This document shows positions 22,323-34,486 of a DNA stretch of 64,000 nucleotides, in pieces (positions within the stretch are counted from its first letter, which is position 1; every line of letters starts with the position of its first letter). The notes beneath the pieces are model-generated. The model was given only the letters and a program-made list of their open reading frames with translations. It searched no databases and was not told the origin of the DNA. Both the position numbers and the translations under genes were made by a program. The stretch comes from Manihot esculenta. Lineage: Eukaryota > Streptophyta > Magnoliopsida > Malpighiales > Euphorbiaceae. The stretch lies in contig NC_035175.2 of NCBI RefSeq assembly GCF_001659605.2, positions 28,553,705 to 28,617,704 of the forward strand, given 5' to 3'.

Positions 22323-24650
22323 TGTAACGACCCGGAAACCGGTACCCCTCAGTAACGGTCCGAACCATCACTGGCACTAGGATCCTGATCGGCTTAAGGC
22401 CGCCGGGACCCGTAGTCAGCCAACTATACTCTCTGTTTACCTGATAAATCCCATACATGATACAAAACGACTCAACAATCCTGTAAAACTCTGTAGGCTT
22501 AACTGCTGCTACTCAGACATGTCAATCTGAAATGGCCCTCAGAGCCTATACCAGGGACTACTATCTGCTGTGGGTCAAGGGATTGAAACCCTTTTAATCT
22601 GTAACACATCCCATTGGTATCTCATCAAAGCTATACGTTAAGCCCAACTCACACATTTCTCATCAAGAAACGTAAAACAGGATGCATGTACCAAGGGATT
22701 AATCATACATCACACTATGGCAAAGACACTAGAGAAAGCACAAGTCTATCCAGTAAATGACAGTACATATCGATACATTACATGACAACTAATCTTTTAA
22801 TTACATCATGTCCACTCTGCTATTCCAAACATACATTCATGCATCACTGTTCTCTGTACTCTTGCTGACTTTGACTTCCCATAGCTAGCTATCTCAGAAC
22901 CTGCAAAACTGGGGTTAAGGGAGTGGGATGATCTACTACAGCCCAGTGAGAAGGAACAGTAAACAGTTCATTAATTACATGCTTTCATGAAATGTATCAC
23001 ATCACAAACATATCACCTCAAGGATGAACTTGTCACCATAGCCCTCTACATACATAATAGTATGTCCAACTGTGCCAGGGGCGATTAGGCCTCACCTGGA
23101 CTCCTCTGAAGTAACTCATATCATAACATGTCCAACTGTGCCAGGGGCGATTAGGCCTCACCTGGACTACTCTGATCTCTGATCTGACAGACTGTCTGTC
23201 TAACTCATAGTACCAGGAGCGACCTGGCCTATCCAGGAGCGACCTGGTATGGCTACCTCATGCCATAACTCTGTATCTGTACTCTGTGCTCTATCAAGGG
23301 CTAAGGATCATCCAACATTCATCCATACAAATATCATCTTATGCAATGCATCAAATTCGTGAAACGAATGCAATACAACCTAATATAACACATGGCATTT
23401 TATGATGCATGGAACATGCTAGAAGTATGTCATTTCTGAATTGAAAATTATAAAGTATAGTTCCACTCACCTGTAGCCTCTGCTTGGCTAACTCTGGGCT
23501 AACTAGCTCTGGACCAACTCTAACTCTGAAGCAGCTACTACTGCTAAATACCTCGTTTTCTCGGGTCCAATCCTACACTGGAGGACTTAAATGAGGTACC
23601 AAACATACTCTATACACAACAGATAAACATCTCTTATACACCTTCCCAAAACCCCTCTAAAACACCTCAAAACATGCATGCAAAACAAGCAAAGGAAGGC
23701 TGGACAGGGCACCTTCGGCAGCACCTTCGGCGGCCGAATGTCTCCTCCAGAGACGAAAGTCAGGCATGTTCGGCGGCCTAACTTGGACTTTCGGCGGCCG
23801 AACCTGAGTTCATCCAGAACTCAGTTTCGTGCACAAGGACGCCTGCCAGTCCCTCCATCATCTGCTCAGCCCTCAATACATGCATTTAACCCCTCTAAAA
23901 CATGCATAAACACTTTAACAAGCATAAAGGAGCTTAAAACAACTTAAACTCCAACAAAACAAGCTCACAAGGCACACATCAAACATAAAGGATTCATAAA
24001 CCCTATTATGCCCATCTCATGCAAACTCATGCCTAGCTCCCTTTTCCCTTTACAAAACTCATATAAAACATCATAAAAACCATGGATCAACACTTACCTC
24101 TTGAAGAACAAAGGCTGGTATGATTCAAACTCAAAGATATGGAGAAACCAAGCTTCAAAAGCATCAAACTCCAAAACCTTGTTTAAAGCTCATAACTTTT
24201 CAAAACAAGGGTCAAACTCATTAAAACCTTGAAAGAGTTGAAGAAAAAACCATGAAAACACTTCAAGGAGATCAAGAACTTACCTAGGCCAGAAGGAGAG
24301 AAGAAGTCTCCCCCTTTTTCTGCCACTCGGTGCCCTTATAGATGAGCAACCGCCTCAGGTTCGGCGGCCAAACCTGCATGCAAAACCATGCTACGTTCGG
24401 CAGCCAAACATTGCCTTCGGGGGCCGAAACTAGGGGACTTTCGGCGGCCGAACTTTAACTTTCGGGGGCCGAACCTGCATTCTGCCTCCTTGGCCTTTTC
24501 TCTTCAAAACTCAATCATTTTCACTCTAAACCGTTAAAATACTTGAAAATAGTTTAGAAAACCTTTCTCTTACCCTTCTAGAAACCTCTGACATCCTCGA
24601 ATTCCACCGAACGGTAGAAATTCCGATGTCTGAATCTGCCGGGTATTACA
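22323..24650 (-). repeat. Gypsy 2 3' LTR, 2328 bp
   Basis: TGTAACGACC to GGGTATTACA. It contains two copies of a 65-bp or so unit (GTCCAACTGTGCCAGGGGCG..., near 23062 and 23129), CCAGGAGCGACCTGG repeats near 23215-23250, palindrome clusters at 23708-23805 and 24358-24475, and a TATAAG box near 24335-24340 (minus strand). Confidence 0.95.
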
Positions 24651-27600
24651 TTCTTCCCCCCTTTAAGAACATTCGTCCTCGACTGTTCACACAAGAAACA
24701 CACATGCAAATAAGAAAGTAAGGAAAGCCTAACACCTTTCTCTACAAAGAGACACAGAGATTACTGACGGAAACCCTCTCGGGTTATCTATACTTCCTAA
24801 CTCTATTGACCCTTAATTGCTTAATCTGTGTTCACACTTTACACTGATTGCTAACGTTTCTTTCTCTTTGACTCTTCTTAGCTGTCTTCATACTCTTCTA
24901 CCCTTGCCTCTAGCTGCACCTGTCTATCTATTTTAGATTCAAACAGACATGCCCCAAAACCGAACTCGTCTGATAGAACTTGGCCTCGATGCCGTGTTCT
25001 CGTAAATTCTACACTACTTCCTAGATCATGGGCATGCTTCTCTACTTCGTAGATCATGGGCATGCTTCTCTCTTTTTTTTTTTTTCAACTGGCTTCTTCT
25101 CTTTTGATCCCTGCTAACTATACTAGACTATCTCTAGCTCTCTAGTTCTCTAGCTTTCGAGCTATCTGTTTCTATAGGATACACTGATAAACGACTTCTG
25201 ACTGAGGGCAGCTAACATCTCATCTGCCTCACTCAGTAATATCTGTCTTGTATACTCAGAGTCGCTGAGCAGTTTATTGTACCCTTTACCTCTGGTATAG
25301 ACTCGTTACTACAACTCTGATCTCAGCTCTATTCAATTGCTTTTCTCTACCTCTCAGCACATAGTGTCCGAATCTCAGATCTATCATCATCAATTCGACA
25401 TGAGAACACCTGTCCTTGGTAGTGATTTTGCATCAACTGCTCACAGTCGTTACAAAATCTCAAGGTTTCATCCTTCGTTTCTCACACCAACACTGGAACA
25501 TTTCAGGGTGAGGTACTAGGTCGGATAGAACCTTTATCTACCAAGCTTTTCTATACTACTCTGACTATGCTCTCTCTGCAGGTGCCATCCTGTAGGGTAG
25601 AAGGAAAGAAATAGTTCCGCGTCCAGACACCACTTCTATTCCAAATTCTGACTCCCTGACAGATGGTAAACCTGACAGCTCGTCTGGGCAAAAACATCTA
25701 GAACTCATTAGCAACGGGCATTGAGACTGATTCCCTGACCTGACTACTAAACATGCGCACAAGAGCTAGAACCCTTTGACAACCTTTCCTGTGTAAACGA
25801 TGAGCCTAATGGGCTAACATTAACTTCTAGGCACCCCTATACTGTCCCTCTAACGGACTGCCTCTGATCCATCTTAGCCTTTGAACTCTGAACTCTCTTA
25901 CCTTGTCTCTGCAGACATAGGTAGTACCATGAGTAGTTAGCTGATAGAGCCAAATTTAGACCCATTTTCTATATTGTTATTTATGTCAATTTACATATTT
26001 TCTGCCTAATTTTGTGGTTTTGATCTTATTTTGCAGAAAATGGAGTAAAATGGTAATTTGGCAAAAATGGCTCTAAATCTGCCCAAAAGAGAGTAAAGAT
26101 GCACAAGCATGGTTTGCCCAACTTGTTTGCCCAAACCAAAGTGAAGCTGAGAAGAAGAAGAAAAGCGATAAGCTGGCTGTCCAGACTGTTTGCCCAAACA
26201 GCACTAGTCAAACAGCGAAGCAAGGCAGAATGTAGGCAGAAACTGATCCCAGACAGCCTGTTTGCCCAAACAGCGTCGGGCAAACAGCACCAGCAGGCAG
26301 AAACCAGCAGAAATCTGCCAAACTTGCTGACCAGGTCAACACGAATCCCCACGCACTCCAAACACGTGGGACAGCTCAGAAACACCTATTTACACCTCAG
26401 CACACTCTCCTACATATTCAGGAAGCCAAGAAATAAAAAGACAAGAATGCCCTCCAAGAATTCAAGACTAAATAGGAAAAAGAGTCCCAAACTAAAAAGG
26501 AAAATTAGGGCAGCCTCTTCACCTATAAAAAGGCATGCAAACCAGCAAAGAAGACATCGGGGAATCCTTGGATCATCTTTGGATCACCAGACTTTCGGCA
26601 GAGCCACACCAGCAGCTGCGCCCTTGCGCCAGCCCTTCTTTCTTTCTTTTCTTGTTTTCTTTCTTTTCTTTTATGTTAGTTTCAGCCATGAGTGGCTGAA
26701 ACCCTTTTGCTAGTTGAAGAATAAGGTGAAACTTTGGTTGTTCATGGATTGTGAGATCTGAACCTTTGTGTTAATATTTTATTAATCAATATTTATGCAA
26801 TTTTGTGCTTAATTAATTATTGCCTTGTTATCTTAATCAAATTGGCCTATTGATTATTGATTGCAAAGTTATAAATCTGTTTGTTTGGATAATTCTTAGT
26901 CCGTAATTGCTGGAATTGTTCACACACAAGAACACTTGGTGTAAAAAACCAAGAAATTGCATAATCTAGCAATATCACCATGCTTATGGGTAGCTAGAAT
27001 TAGGTCTCTCTTTCTCTTAATGCAATCAACAATTGTTTGTTGCCTATGGCCCAAGGACGTTCCTTGGCAATTTGTTGATTAGTGATTGATTAGAGGACGT
27101 TCCCTAATTGATCTAAGCTTAAGGAGGGATTTGGTTGGTGAGAAGCTTCTTCCACCTCCTAAACTAATTTATTGAACCTAATAAAAGAATCTTTTGTGTC
27201 AATGATCAATCCCAACAACTAAAGTAGATCCAATTCTTCAACTAGGCTTTTCTCATTATTGATTTCTCTTTACTTTATTACTTGCTTTACTTGCTTGCTT
27301 TCAATTCTAGTTTAGACATCAAATCTTCAAAACCCCCAATTTTACTTTTATTGTCTCTTTATTTACTTGGTCTTGATAAGAAGAATAAATAGTATTGATT
27401 CCCTGTGGATACGATCCCTTTGCCACTGTCTACAAGTTATTAAATTGTTGGTAACCAAAAGGGTTATTTTTGACCGGCCTCGACAACCGACTGTCATTAG
27501 CCAATCCGCCCTAGATTGACATCACCAGTCAACTCTAGAACCATAAGGTCAGCTGGATTGCATCTACTCACCACAAACTCTAAGCTGAACTGACTGACGC

Positions 27601-28790
27601 TGCCTCAGATGGATCATACTCGGGTCCACTAACCCAGAGAAAACACTCGAAGCCCAGAAGTCATCAAACTCCCCTCTATCTAAGGCTCTCAAGACAACAG
27701 GGAAAGAAACATCAGGGTCCACGAAAACCTCCACATCTGAACACCCTCAAGTGAACGTATTTGACGTCACCGTGTTCGATGTGTGAGCCTCCTACTGAGT
27801 CAGGATGAAGATCCAAGCGAAAGCTAACGAATCTTCCCTCAGGACTCTACTGAAGAAAAGACTGACTCTTTTCTCTGCCTCAACTACTACAAACTGAAAG
27901 CTCCTCCTAAACTTACACTTATTCTTCCTCTTTTCTTTTTCTGTTCTCTTCTAGTTTACTTACTCTTCTCTTTTCCTTCATCTGCTCTCTTTCACTTCCT
28001 GTTATGCTGTTCTTACCCTTCTCTTTCTTATTTTATTCTCTGACTTCTTGATTATCCTTGAGGGCTGCACTCGGAGATGAGAGATCATTCTCCCTATACC
28101 TGGATAAAATCCAAGGCCATAGCATCTCATAGCAACACTCTCAAGCAGCTTTCCAGGCTTACGAACTCTAGTTACTTACTCGTTTGGCTTTTTCTATCTC
28201 TCTCACTCTACTGGTGTCATCCTGCAGAGAAGACGAAGAATGGTTCTGGGTTTAGACATCAGTCCTATATCCCATTCTAGTCTCTTAGCAGGTAGTAAAC
28301 CTGACGGCTTGTTTGGAACAACATCTAAAACTTTTCTCTGGCTGCGGGCACTCAACCTGGTTCCCCTCATAATCTGACGAACTGCTATACTCTCTGAAAT
28401 AAGCACGAAACCTCTGATAACCTCTCCTAACCAGTTTACGAGCCTAGAGGGCTGATATTACATTTCAGGCATCTCTACACTGTCCCCTCAACAAACCACT
28501 TGTGAGCCACCCTGATCTCTAAGCCTGACGACTCTGTCTCTGCTATCTCAAGCAAGACTATGAGTAGCTAGCCCATCCACCCCTAGAATGATGTCAATCA
28601 ATCACTCTAGAACCACTAGGTCAGTTGGAAGGCACCTACTCACAACTAGCACTGAACTAACACCGAACTCAACTGGCAGACTACCTCTGCCGCTGATGGA
28701 TCACACTTGGGTCTATTGACCTAATGAGGACATTCTAATCCCTCAAGCACGAAGGAAAACGAAGCATCAGAGTCTCTAAGAGCAGACACA
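24651..28790 (-). pseudogene. Gypsy 2 decayed pro/RT region with internal duplication
   Basis: Begins at the polypurine tract (24651-24664). Short stretches still match gypsy 1: a CATGCCCCAA... and GATCATGGGCATGC... segment near 24950-25070 matches the RT region around 36680-36790. The protease-to-RT linker appears twice, at about 25575-25941 plus 27497-27820 and again at about 28205-28790, each diverged from the gypsy 1 counterpart (37250-37900). RNase H and integrase are not recognisable. No ORF above about 65 codons belongs to pol. A solo LTR (25942-27496) interrupts the first copy. Confidence 0.8.
25942..27496 (+). repeat. Solo LTR of an Athila-like family, 1555 bp, TSD TTAGC
   Basis: TGATAGAGCC to CGACTGTCA, with TTAGC on both sides (25937-25941 and 27497-27501). 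Its right part matches the LTR piece at 45364-46024 (shared GGACGTTCCTTGGCAATTTG and TTATTTTTGACCGGC), which is followed by an Athila-like gag; that gives the family and sense. An open frame of 204 codons at 26099-26713 is made of repeated TTTGCCCAAAC units and is not a gene. Confidence 0.9.
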
Positions 28791-30185
28791 TCAAAACATA
28801 TGGAAGTGAAAGGTACCTGTCACCGCCATGTCCGATGTGTCAGCCTCCTGCTGCGTCAAAGCGAAGATCCGTGCTGGTACTGATGGACCTTCACCTGGGG
28901 AACCTTTGGAAGAAGGAGTGATCTCGCTCCCTCTGCCTCTGCCCAACGCCAAGGCTAAAGCTCCTGGCTGAGTCACTCTGTCTGAGGCTGTCTGTTGGGA
29001 CTGTGTTATCAAAGTCGTGGTGGAACACTCACGTGCTATGTGCCCCTCCTGTCCGCACCTGAAACATGCAGTTGTCCCTACTAAACAGACTCCCTTGTGC
29101 GGCCTACCGCACCTCGGACATTTGGAGTTGTTCAAACCAGAGCTCGATCCCTCACCTATTCCCAGACCAGACTTGATCTGCTTCCAGAACTTGTTCTTCT
29201 TTGATCGTCTGAGGCCTCTACCTCCCTTCTTCCTTTCTATACCAGCCTCGTGCAGAGGGGAGAGATTCACATCACTTGTCCCTGCAAGTTTGGCACTAGC
29301 TTCTCTCTTCTGTGCCATATCTACTATATCATGGAACCTCTTCCTTGCGCTATCTGGAAAAGTCCCTTCGGCAAACTCTGTTGCAAACTGCTCCCAGGAT
29401 AAGCTTTCTACCCTCGGGTTCACATACTGGTTGAACCATTCCCTTGCCTTTTCACATTTCAATGTGACCCCTGCCATCTGAATGGCTCTACGCTCACTGG
29501 CTCCCAACTCATCAGTTATCATCTTGACCGTTCTGAGATACTCAAAAGGGTCATCACCAGTCTCAAACTTGGGACCATCTAACCGCAAATAGTCTGTCAT
29601 CTGTACCCTATTTCCTCCAGGTGAACTAGGCTTAGGTATTTGGACAACTGGGGCTACTGGTTCTATTGGTGGTGGAGGAGGTGCAACATTCCCTGAGGTA
29701 GGGTTTGCTAAACTTGGATAACCAAAGAAGGGTGGAAACATGGTATACTGTGAATGTGGCGGTGGATATGGCGGATAAAAGGAAGGATAGGGCATAAAGG
29801 TGGGATATGGGTGATAACTAGGAAACTCTGATGTACCTCTCATCGGGTACTCTGCCCCCCACTGGTAGGGCGAATACTGCGGTGGAACAAATCTCGAGGC
29901 CTGAGTGCCTCCTTGAGACTCACCCATATCTCCTCCTAACCTGCTCCTGCCAAAGCTACCATCTCTGCTCTGCACATCCTCCTCTATGACTCTCATAAAC
30001 CCTGACATACCACTCTGCACAACTCCCCTTCTACTCTCATCACTAGACCTTCTAGGGTCCCTTGATGTACCTTCTCTGCTTAAACTATCTGATGTTGCCT
30101 TTTGCAGAACAGGGAGTTGGGCATCCATGCCCTCATTCTCCGGCGGAGCTCTAGTCAATCGAGCAGATCGACGAGTTCCTCTCAT
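28791..30185 (-). CDS. Gypsy 2 Gag, about 464 residues
   Basis: The start is the Met of M-R-G-T-R-R-S-A-R, shared with gypsy 1; the frame is open further upstream (to 30299) but the extra residues are hydrophobic leader with no match. A Pro/Tyr-rich N-terminal third precedes the retrotransposon gag domain (F-E-Y-L-R-T-V-K, K-A-R-E-W-F). Then comes a basic segment and a CCHC knuckle [14 protein letters not shown] near 29030-29075. Compared with gypsy 1 about 63 residues are missing in frame after the P-D-S-A-R segment. The frame ends just where the protease should begin (after A-V-T-G). Gag would form the virus-like particle; the missing piece removes the C-terminal half of the gag domain, so function is uncertain. 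Confidence 0.85.
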   Translation of the reverse strand: MRGTRRSARLTRAPPENEGMDAQLPVLQKATSDSLSREGTSRDPRRSSDESRRGVVQSGMSGFMRVIEEDVQSRDGSFGRSRLGGDMGESQGGTQASRFVPPQYSPYQWGAEYPMRGTSEFPSYHPYPTFMPYPSFYPPYPPPHSQYTMFPPFFGYPSLANPTSGNVAPPPPPIEPVAPVVQIPKPSSPGGNRVQMTDYLRLDGPKFETGDDPFEYLRTVKMITDELGASERRAIQMAGVTLKCEKAREWFNQYVNPRVESLSWEQFATEFAEGTFPDSARKRFHDIVDMAQKREASAKLAGTSDVNLSPLHEAGIERKKGGRGLRRSKKNKFWKQIKSGLGIGEGSSSGLNNSKCPRCGRPHKGVCLVGTTACFRCGQEGHIARECSTTTLITQSQQTASDRVTQPGALALALGRGRGSEITPSSKGSPGEGPSVPARIFALTQQEADTSDMAVTGTFHFHMF

Positions 30186-30465
30186 CCTGCCTCTGACAAG
30201 CAAAACATCACACAAAAATATCATCAAATGATCCATGTGAGAACACATGAATCCGCAGCACATATTAAACATAACAATAATGCACATGCAGCTCATCATG
30301 GCATTTCACATCATCATGCAAGACAGGACTCCACATCCTATCCTCGTGGACATGATTTTACCTATTGTGCTTCCCTTCCTATACCAGACAACACCTCTTT
30401 CCGATGTGGGATATCTCTAGTCCTTGAGCAAAGATGCTCAGCACACCGTACTCTTGAGGCCCTAA
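30186..30465 (-). other. Gypsy 2 5' leader
   Basis: Untranslated leader between primer site and gag start in minus sense. It is similar in length and sequence to the leader of gypsy 1 (39466-39721); for example both have CATGGCATTTCACATCATCAT. Confidence 0.7.
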
Positions 30466-30477
30466 GCTCTGATACCA
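30466..30477 (-). other. Gypsy 2 primer binding site (tRNA-iMet)
   Basis: Minus strand TGGTATCAGAGC, three bases inside the 5' LTR end at 30481. Confidence 0.9.
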
Positions 30478-30480
30478 ATC

Positions 30481-32808
30481 TGTAACGACCCGGAAACCGG
30501 TACCCCTCAGTAACGGTCCGAACCATCACTGGCACTAGGATCCTGATCGGCTTAAGGCCGCCGGGACCCGTAGTCAGCCAACTATACTCTCTGTGTACCT
30601 GATAAATCCCATACATGATACAAAACGACTCAACAATCCTGTAAAACTCTGTAGGCTTAACTGCTGCTACTCAGACATGTCAATCTGAAATGGCCCTCAG
30701 AGCCTATACCAGGGACTACTATCTGCTGTGGGTCAAGGGATTGAAACCCTTTTAATCTGTAACACATCCCATTGGTATCTCATCAAAGCCATACGTTAAG
30801 CCCAACTCACACATTTCTCATCAAGAAACGTAAAACAGGATGCATGTACCAAGGGATTAATCATACATCACACTATGGCAAAGACACTAGAGAAAGCACA
30901 AGTCTATCCAGTAAATGACAGTACATATCGATACATTACATGACAACTAATCTTTTAATTACATCATGTCCACTCTGCTATTCCAAACATACATTCATGC
31001 ATCACTGTTCTCTGTACTCTTGCTGACTTTGACTTCCCATAGCTAGCTATCTCAGAACCTGCAAAACTGGGGTTAAGGGAGTGGGATGAGCTACTACAGC
31101 CCAGTGAGAAGGAACAGTAAACAGTTCATTAATTACATGCTTTCATGAAATGTATCACATCACAAACATATCACCTCAAGGATGAACTTGTCACCATAGC
31201 CCTCTACATACATAATAGTATGTCCAACTGTGCCAGGGGCGATTAGGCCTCACCTGGACTCCTCTGAAGTAACTCATATCATAACATGTCCAACTGTGCC
31301 AGGGGCGATTAGGCCTCACCTGGACTACTCTGATCTCTGATCTGACAGACTGTCTGTCTAACTCATAGTACCAGGAGCGACCTGGCCTATCCAGGAGCGA
31401 CCTGGTATGGCTACCTCATGCCATAACTCTGTATCTGTACTCTGTGCTCTATCAAGGGCTAAGGATCATCCAACATTCATCCATACAAATATCATCTTAT
31501 GCAATGCATCAAATTCGTGAAACGAATGCAATACAACCTAATATAACACATGGCATTTTATGATGCATGGAACATGCTAGAAGTATGTCATTTCTGAATT
31601 GAAAATTATAAAGTATAGTTCCACTCACCTGTAGCCTCTGCTTGGCTAACTCTGGGCTAACTAGCTCTGGACCAACTCTAACTCTGAAGCAGCTACTACT
31701 GCTAAATACCTCGTTTTCTCGGGTCCAATCCTACACTGGAGGACTTAAATGAGGTACCAAACATACTCTATACACAACAGATAAACATCTCTTATACACC
31801 TTCCCAAAACCCCTCTAAAACACCTCAAAACATGCATGCAAAACAAGCAAAGGAAGGCTGGACAGGGCACCTTCGGCAGCACCTTCGGCGGCCGAATGTC
31901 TCCTCCAGAGACGAAAGTCAGGCATGTTCGGCGGCCTAACTTGGACTTTCGGCGGCCGAACCTGAGTTCATCCAGAACTCAGTTTCGTGCACAAGGACGC
32001 CTGCCAGTCCCTCCATCATCTGCTCAGCCCTCAATACATGCATTTAACCCCTCTAAAACATGCATAAACACTTTAACAAGCATAAAGGAGCTTAAAACAA
32101 CTTAAACTCCAACAAAACAAGCTCACAAGGCACACATCAAACATAAAGGATTCATAAACCCTATTATGCCCATCTCATGCAAACTCATGCCTAGCTCCCT
32201 TTTCCCTTTACAAAACTCATATAAAACATCATAAAAACCATGGATCAACACTTACCTCTTGAAGAACAAAGGCTGGTATGATTCAAACTCAAAGATATGG
32301 AGAAACCAAGCTTCAAAAGCATCAAACTCCAAAACCTTGTTTAAAGCTCATAACTTTTCAAAACAAGGGTCAAACTCATTAAAACCTTGAAAGAGTTGAA
32401 GAAAAAACCATGAAAACACTTCAACGAGATCAAGAACTTACCTAGGCCAGAAGGAGAGAAGAAGTCTCCCCCTTTTTCTGCCACTCGGTGCCCTTATAGA
32501 TGAGCAACCGCCTCAGGTTCGGCGGCCAAACCTGCATGCAAAACCATGCTACGTTCGGCGGCCAAACATTGCCTTCGGGGGCCGAAACTAGGGGACTTTC
32601 GGCGGCCGAACTTTAAGTTTCGGGGGCCGAACCTGCATTCTGCCTCCTTGGCCTTTTCTCTTCAAAACTCAATCATTTTCACTCTAAACCGTTAAAATAC
32701 TTGAAAATAGTTTAGAAAACCTTTCTCTTACCCTTCTAGAAACCTCTGACATCCTCGAATTCCACCGGACGGTAGAAATTCCGATGTCTGAATCTGCCGG
32801 GTATTACA
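30481..32808 (-). repeat. Gypsy 2 5' LTR, 2328 bp
   Basis: Same length and layout as 22323-24650. Observed differences include T/G at 22435 versus 30593 and A/G within the palindrome region near 24400 versus 32558. TATA box near 32493-32498 on the minus strand. Confidence 0.95.
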
Positions 32809-32813
32809 GCCCG

Positions 32814-34377
32814 GCCCTATTATGGGCACCACAGGACTTCGTATTGCCCGGCCCTATTATGGGCACCACAGGACTTCGTATTCAGAAGGCTAATGAATCA
32901 TCATAATGTCCATCCACTGTCATCTATCACAACAATACAATGCGGCATAGTCGTGAATTCTAATGCAAACAACCTATAATATGATCATGATGCATGAAGC
33001 ATGATAAAAGCATTTCATTTCTTAATTTAAAAGGTTAAGTTTAGTTCCACTCACCTCTGGCTGACTCTGACAAACTCTGTAGCAGCTGGCTCACTGCTGG
33101 GGTCCTTGCTTCCTCGGGTCCGAACCTACACGGGTGGACTCCAATGAGGGACCAAACATACATAAACATAACTCTAATATATTCCCCAAAAACCCCCTAA
33201 AACATCCTGAAAATATCACATAGAGATATGCATGAAGTGGCTGAACAGGGCACTTTCGGCGGCACCTTCGGCGGCCGAAAGTCCTGGACAGATCCGAAAG
33301 TCAGGCACTTTCGGCGGCACCTTCGGCGGCCGAAAGTCCCAGACAGAGACGAAACTCAGGTAGGTTCGGCGGCACCTTCGGCGGCCGAAAGTGCCAGACA
33401 GAGACGAAAGTCTCTTTTCGGGGGCAACTTCGGCAGCCGAAAGGCCTGCCTCCCCAGCCATGTTCGGCGGCCGAAAGTGCCTTCGGCTGCCGAACCTGGT
33501 TTCTGCAAAAGGGCAGAAACTTGGCTCCTTTGTGCATTTTCGCCTCCAAACTCACCAATCATGCATATATCTCAACCAAATCATGCATACAAATTCCAAG
33601 GGGCCTCAAAATATCAAATACCCCAACTACAACACTTCAAACACCCACAATCAACACACATTGACCAAAACATCAATATTAACCCATAACTCAAAATATA
33701 ACCTAACATGCATTTCTACTCATAGATCTAGCATAAAACTTACTTAAAACATATAAGGAGCTTAAGATCGGCCCTTACCTCTTGAAGATCGAGAGGGAGA
33801 CGACCTAAACTTGGAGATTCACGAAAATGAGCTCCTGAGTTCCCAAAGCTCCAAAAACTTGGTTTAAATGTTCAAAACTTGCAATGTGAGTTTAAAACTT
33901 AAGAAAAATGGAAGAGATTTGGAGGAAGAACACAAGAGTTGCAAAGGGAAGGCCGAAAGCTTGCTGTGGCCGAAAATGGGAGAAAGCTCGCCCATTTCGG
34001 CTAAGTGCCCCATTTATAGGTGGCTGGCCAGGCCACGTTCGGGGGCCGAATGTGCCTCCGCATCCATGCAATGTTTGGCGGCCGAACTTGACTTTCGGCG
34101 GCCGAACCTGAACTTCCCTAACTCATGCTTTCGGGGGCCTAACGTGTCTCCAAAACGCATGCATGTTCGGCGGCCGAACTTGACTTTCGGCGGCCGAACC
34201 TGGGTTTTCCTCCAATGCTATTTTCATGCAAAAACTCATTTAGTTTCATACTTTAAAACCATTAAAAACATGAAAACATTTTATGAAAGCATGGTTCTAC
34301 CCTTCTAGAGGTCTCCGACATCCGAGATTCCACCGGACGGTAGGAATTCCGATACCGGAGTCTAGCCGGGTATTACA
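32814..34377 (-). repeat. Gypsy 1 3' LTR, proximal part
   Basis: Continues the LTR split at 22322. It contains the remaining CCCGGCCCTATTATGGGCAC repeats, palindrome clusters at 33250-33500 and 34035-34205, and a TATA box (plus ATTTATA, 34012-34018). Ends GGGTATTACA, followed by the polypurine tract. Confidence 0.93.
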
Positions 34378-34391
34378 TTCTCCCCCCCTTA
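34378..34391 (-). other. Gypsy 1 polypurine tract
   Basis: Plus strand TTCTCCCCCCCTTA, i.e. a minus-sense purine tract directly before the 3' LTR; primes plus-strand DNA synthesis. Confidence 0.85.
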
Positions 34392-34486
34392 AGAACATTC
34401 GTCCCCGAATGTTCCTCACTAGCACACGTCGCATGGCAAAGAACATAACACACATACAAGGCACATAAACACATAGGGATCTAACC

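Larger units (their letters stand above)
22323..32808 (-). mobile_element. Gypsy 2: gag-only non-autonomous chromovirus, TSD GCCCG
   Basis: In minus sense: 5' LTR 32808-30481, primer site 30477-30466, gag 30185-28791, decayed and duplicated pro/RT remnants 28790-24651, polypurine tract, and 3' LTR 24650-22323. Both LTRs are 2328 bp and by eye differ at about seven positions (0.3%). It is flanked by GCCCG (22318-22322 and 32809-32813) inside the gypsy 1 3' LTR. The pol region has no long ORF although the LTRs are almost identical, so pol decayed before this copy inserted and the proteins must have come from an autonomous relative. Confidence 0.93.

Noticed and set aside
26099..26713. 204-codon open frame
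   Set aside because: Lies wholly in a solo LTR, built from repeated TTTGCCCAAAC units, with no protein family match.
29017..29481. Plus-strand open frame of 154 codons
   Set aside because: Antisense shadow of the gypsy 2 gag gene.
33228..33689. 153-codon open frame, and the near-identical one at 40866-41327
   Set aside because: Both are the same palindrome cluster of the gypsy 1 LTR. GC-rich repeats lack stops, so open frames arise on both strands.
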